Assembly (NCBI GenBank): GCA_028280145.1 | Contig: JANQMM010000054.1 | Location: 1-5,824 of the forward strand | Reading direction: 5' to 3' | Length of the DNA stretch: 5,824 bases | DNA from: Minisyncoccota bacterium | Lineage (GTDB): Bacteria; Patescibacteriota; Minisyncoccia; Phycocordibacterales; JACZSL01 | Shown here: one piece after another, positions 4,573 to 5,824 of the stretch | How the letters are laid out: each line of letters starts with the position of its first letter | Numbering within the stretch: the stretch's first letter is position 1 | Translations under genes and position numbers: made by a program | The notes under the pieces: model-generated | The model's input: only the letters and a program-made list of their open reading frames with translations | What the model was told of the DNA's origin: nothing | Databases searched by the model: none

Positions 4573-5073
4573 ATGGCAATTACAAAGGAAAAGAAGAAAG
4601 CAATTTCGGAAAAGCTCAAGAGTATTCTTGATGAAGCGCAGTCTGTTGCATTCGTGAACTTTCACGGCCTTGATGTGGTAACCGAGGAAAAGATCCGAAG
4701 TACACTGCGCGAGGCAGATGTATCGTATTATGTAGCGAAGAAGACGCTCATGAAACGCGCATTCGATGCAAAAAGTTTTGACGGCGACATGCCGGAACTT
4801 GAAGGTGAAGTGGCGATCGTCTATGGAAGCGACTTGGTCGCACCCGCTCGCGAAGCATTTCAATTTGCGAAAAAGGAGGACGACCCCCTCTCGCTCCTTG
4901 GAGGAGTGTTTGAAGGCCGTTTTCTGGACGCAACCGAAATCAAAGAGATCGCAGCAATCCCTGGCCAGAAAGAGCTATACGGAATGTTTGCAAATGTCAT
5001 TAACTCACCAATTCAAGGATTTGTTATGGCGTTATCTGAGATTGCAAAACAAAAAGAAGGGGCTAGTGCTTAG
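4573..5073 (+). CDS. rplJ: 50S ribosomal protein L10
   Basis: L10 forms the base of the ribosomal stalk: its N-terminal domain binds 23S rRNA and its C-terminal helix holds the L7/L12 dimers. The 166 residues fit the bacterial length (about 165-175). Family features seen are a basic first helix (MAITKEKKKAISEKLKSIL), the strand SVAFVNFHGLDV (24-35), LREADVSYYVAKKTLMKRAF (45-64; most L10s have KNTL where this has KKTL), LLGGVFEGRFLDATEI (108-123), IPGQKELYGMF (129-139) and a C-terminal helix from about 137 to 160 that should dock L12. The start ATG 4573 has no Shine-Dalgarno. The gene is preceded by an L10 leader and followed by rplL, the standard order, so the product probably represses its own operon. 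The identification is very secure. Confidence 0.97.
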   Translation: MAITKEKKKAISEKLKSILDEAQSVAFVNFHGLDVVTEEKIRSTLREADVSYYVAKKTLMKRAFDAKSFDGDMPELEGEVAIVYGSDLVAPAREAFQFAKKEDDPLSLLGGVFEGRFLDATEIKEIAAIPGQKELYGMFANVINSPIQGFVMALSEIAKQKEGASA

Positions 5074-5119
5074 CACTTGGCGCCCGGCTCTTAGCAATAT
5101 TCACTACGGACTAAGAGCT
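5065..5119 (+). other. Structured rplJ-rplL junction: two hairpins
   Basis: The first hairpin, AGTGC-TTA-GCACT (5065-5077), spans the rplJ stop codon (5071-5073). The second, GGCTCTTAG (5086-5094) with CTAAGAGCT (5111-5119, one G-U pair), has a 16-base loop. Neither is followed by a T-run, so they should not terminate. In this operon L12 is needed in several copies per L10, so an RNA processing, stability or translation-control role is possible. This is inference. Confidence 0.5.
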
Positions 5120-5144
5120 ATCTTACTAAATCACTAATATAATC

Positions 5145-5702
5145 ATGTCAGACGAAACGAAAAAAGATGATGTAGCAACTCCTGAGTCTGAAGAGAAGAA
5201 GGATGATGCTACTCCTGCTCCCGCTGAGGAAACCAAAGAAGAAGTAGCGCCAGTTGCAGAAGAAAAAAAGGAAGAGACTCCAGCAGAAGAACCTGCCTCA
5301 CCTGAGGCAAATGAAGACGAAGAAGTCGAAGTTCCTGCTGAATTCAAAGACCTTATCGATAAGGTTGAGAATATGAGTGTTCTTGAACTTCACCAACTCG
5401 TGAAGGTGCTCGAGAAAAAATTCGGGGTCTCAGCGCAAGCAGTTGCTGTTGCCGCACCGGGTGCGGGTGGTGGCGAAGACGCTGAAGAAAAAGATGAATT
5501 CACTGTAGAGCTTACTGATGCCGGCGCATCAAAGATTGGTGTCATCAAGGCGGTTAAAAACGCTCTTGGGCTTGGACTTAAGGAAGCAAAGGATCTCGTA
5601 GACGGTGCTCCAAGCGTACTTAAGGAAGGTGTGAAGAAGGAAGAGGCAGAAGAATTGAAAACAGCTGTTGAGGAAGCCGGAGGTAAGATTGAATTGAAAT
5701 AA
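5145..5702 (+). CDS. rplL: 50S ribosomal protein L7/L12 with an acidic N-terminal extension
   Basis: L12 dimers form the flexible ribosomal stalk that recruits and stimulates translation GTPases. The 185 residues exceed the usual ~120-130. Residues 63-98 are the dimerisation domain (VPAEFKDLIDKVENMSVLELHQLVKVLEKKFGVSAQ), 99-117 the Ala/Gly/acidic hinge, and 118-185 the C-terminal domain with KIGVIKAVKNALGLGLKEAKDLVDGAP and EEAGGKIELK, where the factors bind. The extra part is residues 1-62: 25 Asp/Glu, 7 Lys and no Arg, many Pro and Ala, with a near-repeat (EEKKDDATPAPAEE and EEKKEETPAEEP). ATG 5145 is the only plausible start, since no ATG, GTG or TTG is seen in frame just before the VPAEF domain. 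No Shine-Dalgarno precedes it. It follows rplJ by 71 bases in the same operon. Identity is very secure; the purpose of the extension is unknown. Confidence 0.97.
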   Translation: MSDETKKDDVATPESEEKKDDATPAPAEETKEEVAPVAEEKKEETPAEEPASPEANEDEEVEVPAEFKDLIDKVENMSVLELHQLVKVLEKKFGVSAQAVAVAAPGAGGGEDAEEKDEFTVELTDAGASKIGVIKAVKNALGLGLKEAKDLVDGAPSVLKEGVKKEEAEELKTAVEEAGGKIELK

Positions 5703-5732
5703 CACTTCAGAAACCAATTTAGTTAACGAATA

Positions 5733-5775
5733 GAAAACACCGCACTTAGTGTGGTGTTTTCACATTTTATCTTTT
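5733..5775 (+). terminator. Terminator after rplL
   Basis: GAAAACACCGCAC (5733-5745) pairs with GTGTGGTGTTTTC (5749-5761) in a 13-bp stem with one G-U pair and loop TTA. The following tract is interrupted (ACATTTTATCTTTT), so it may be less efficient than the two upstream terminators. It suggests that no further gene is co-transcribed at full level. Confidence 0.85.
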
Positions 5776-5824
5776 CTGGAGTAAGGCGTGTTTGCCTTAG
5801 GAAAGGTGAGGACAACGAAGCCCC
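5776..5824. other. Unassigned right edge with a small hairpin
   Basis: TAAGGC (5782-5787) pairs with GCCTTA (5794-5799) around GTGTTT. It is followed by a purine-rich run (GGAAAGGTGAGGACAACGAAG). No start codon with a convincing frame and no clear promoter is seen. It could be the start of a structured RNA or the leader of a downstream gene; the window ends too early to tell. Confidence 0.3.

Noticed and set aside
5138..5143. TATAAT directly before rplL as its own promoter
   Set aside because: It ends one base before the ATG, so transcription would begin inside the gene; no -35 is seen. More likely it is AT-rich initiation-region sequence.
1..5824. Recoded TGA (glycine) as in Gracilibacteria or SR1
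   Set aside because: All eight genes stop at TAA or TAG and none at TGA, which drew attention, but no coding frame here contains an in-frame TGA, so recoding has no support.
1..5824. CRISPR array, insertion sequence, tRNA or rRNA
   Set aside because: No regularly spaced DNA repeats, transposase motifs, terminal inverted repeats or cloverleaf sequences were seen on either strand.

Overview
The window looks like a piece of a reduced bacterial genome of the Candidate Phyla Radiation (Patescibacteria, most likely Parcubacteria). This rests on a large Ig-like modular surface protein with a C-terminal FIWSP...NDWTNG tail, very small membrane proteins joined by start/stop overlaps, a near absence of Shine-Dalgarno sequences, and an rplJ-rplL operon with a standalone L10 leader. 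The assignment is inference from gene style; no 16S or other marker lies in the window. All supported genes are on the + strand.

Region 1 (3-2221) holds the last 715 codons of a long extracellular repeat protein, open at the left edge, followed by a textbook intrinsic terminator. At least four diverged ~140-170 residue beta-sandwich-like modules are visible, and arginine is almost always encoded by CGA.

Region 2 (2232-4007) begins with a perfect 9-bp hairpin and a candidate -10 box placed so that the mRNA of a membrane-anchored TPR protein would be leaderless. Three short membrane-protein genes follow: a two-helix 51-aa protein, a ~59-aa single-helix protein with a Cys-x4-Cys tail, and a DUF1360-type protein with a CPWC motif. 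The last two junctions are TAATG overlaps, so the set is probably one translationally coupled operon.

Region 3 (4011-4299) is a self-contained single-gene unit: sigma70-like promoter, the only strong Shine-Dalgarno in the window, an unrecognised basic 58-aa protein, and a very GC-rich terminator.

Region 4 (4301-5775) is the ribosomal stalk operon: promoter, L10 autoregulatory leader, possible attenuator, rplJ (L10), a structured intergenic region, rplL (L7/L12) with an unusual ~62-residue acidic N-terminal extension, and a terminator. L10 should repress its own operon by binding the leader, and L12 dimers dock on the L10 C-terminal helix. The last ~50 bases (5776-5824) have a small hairpin but no identifiable gene.
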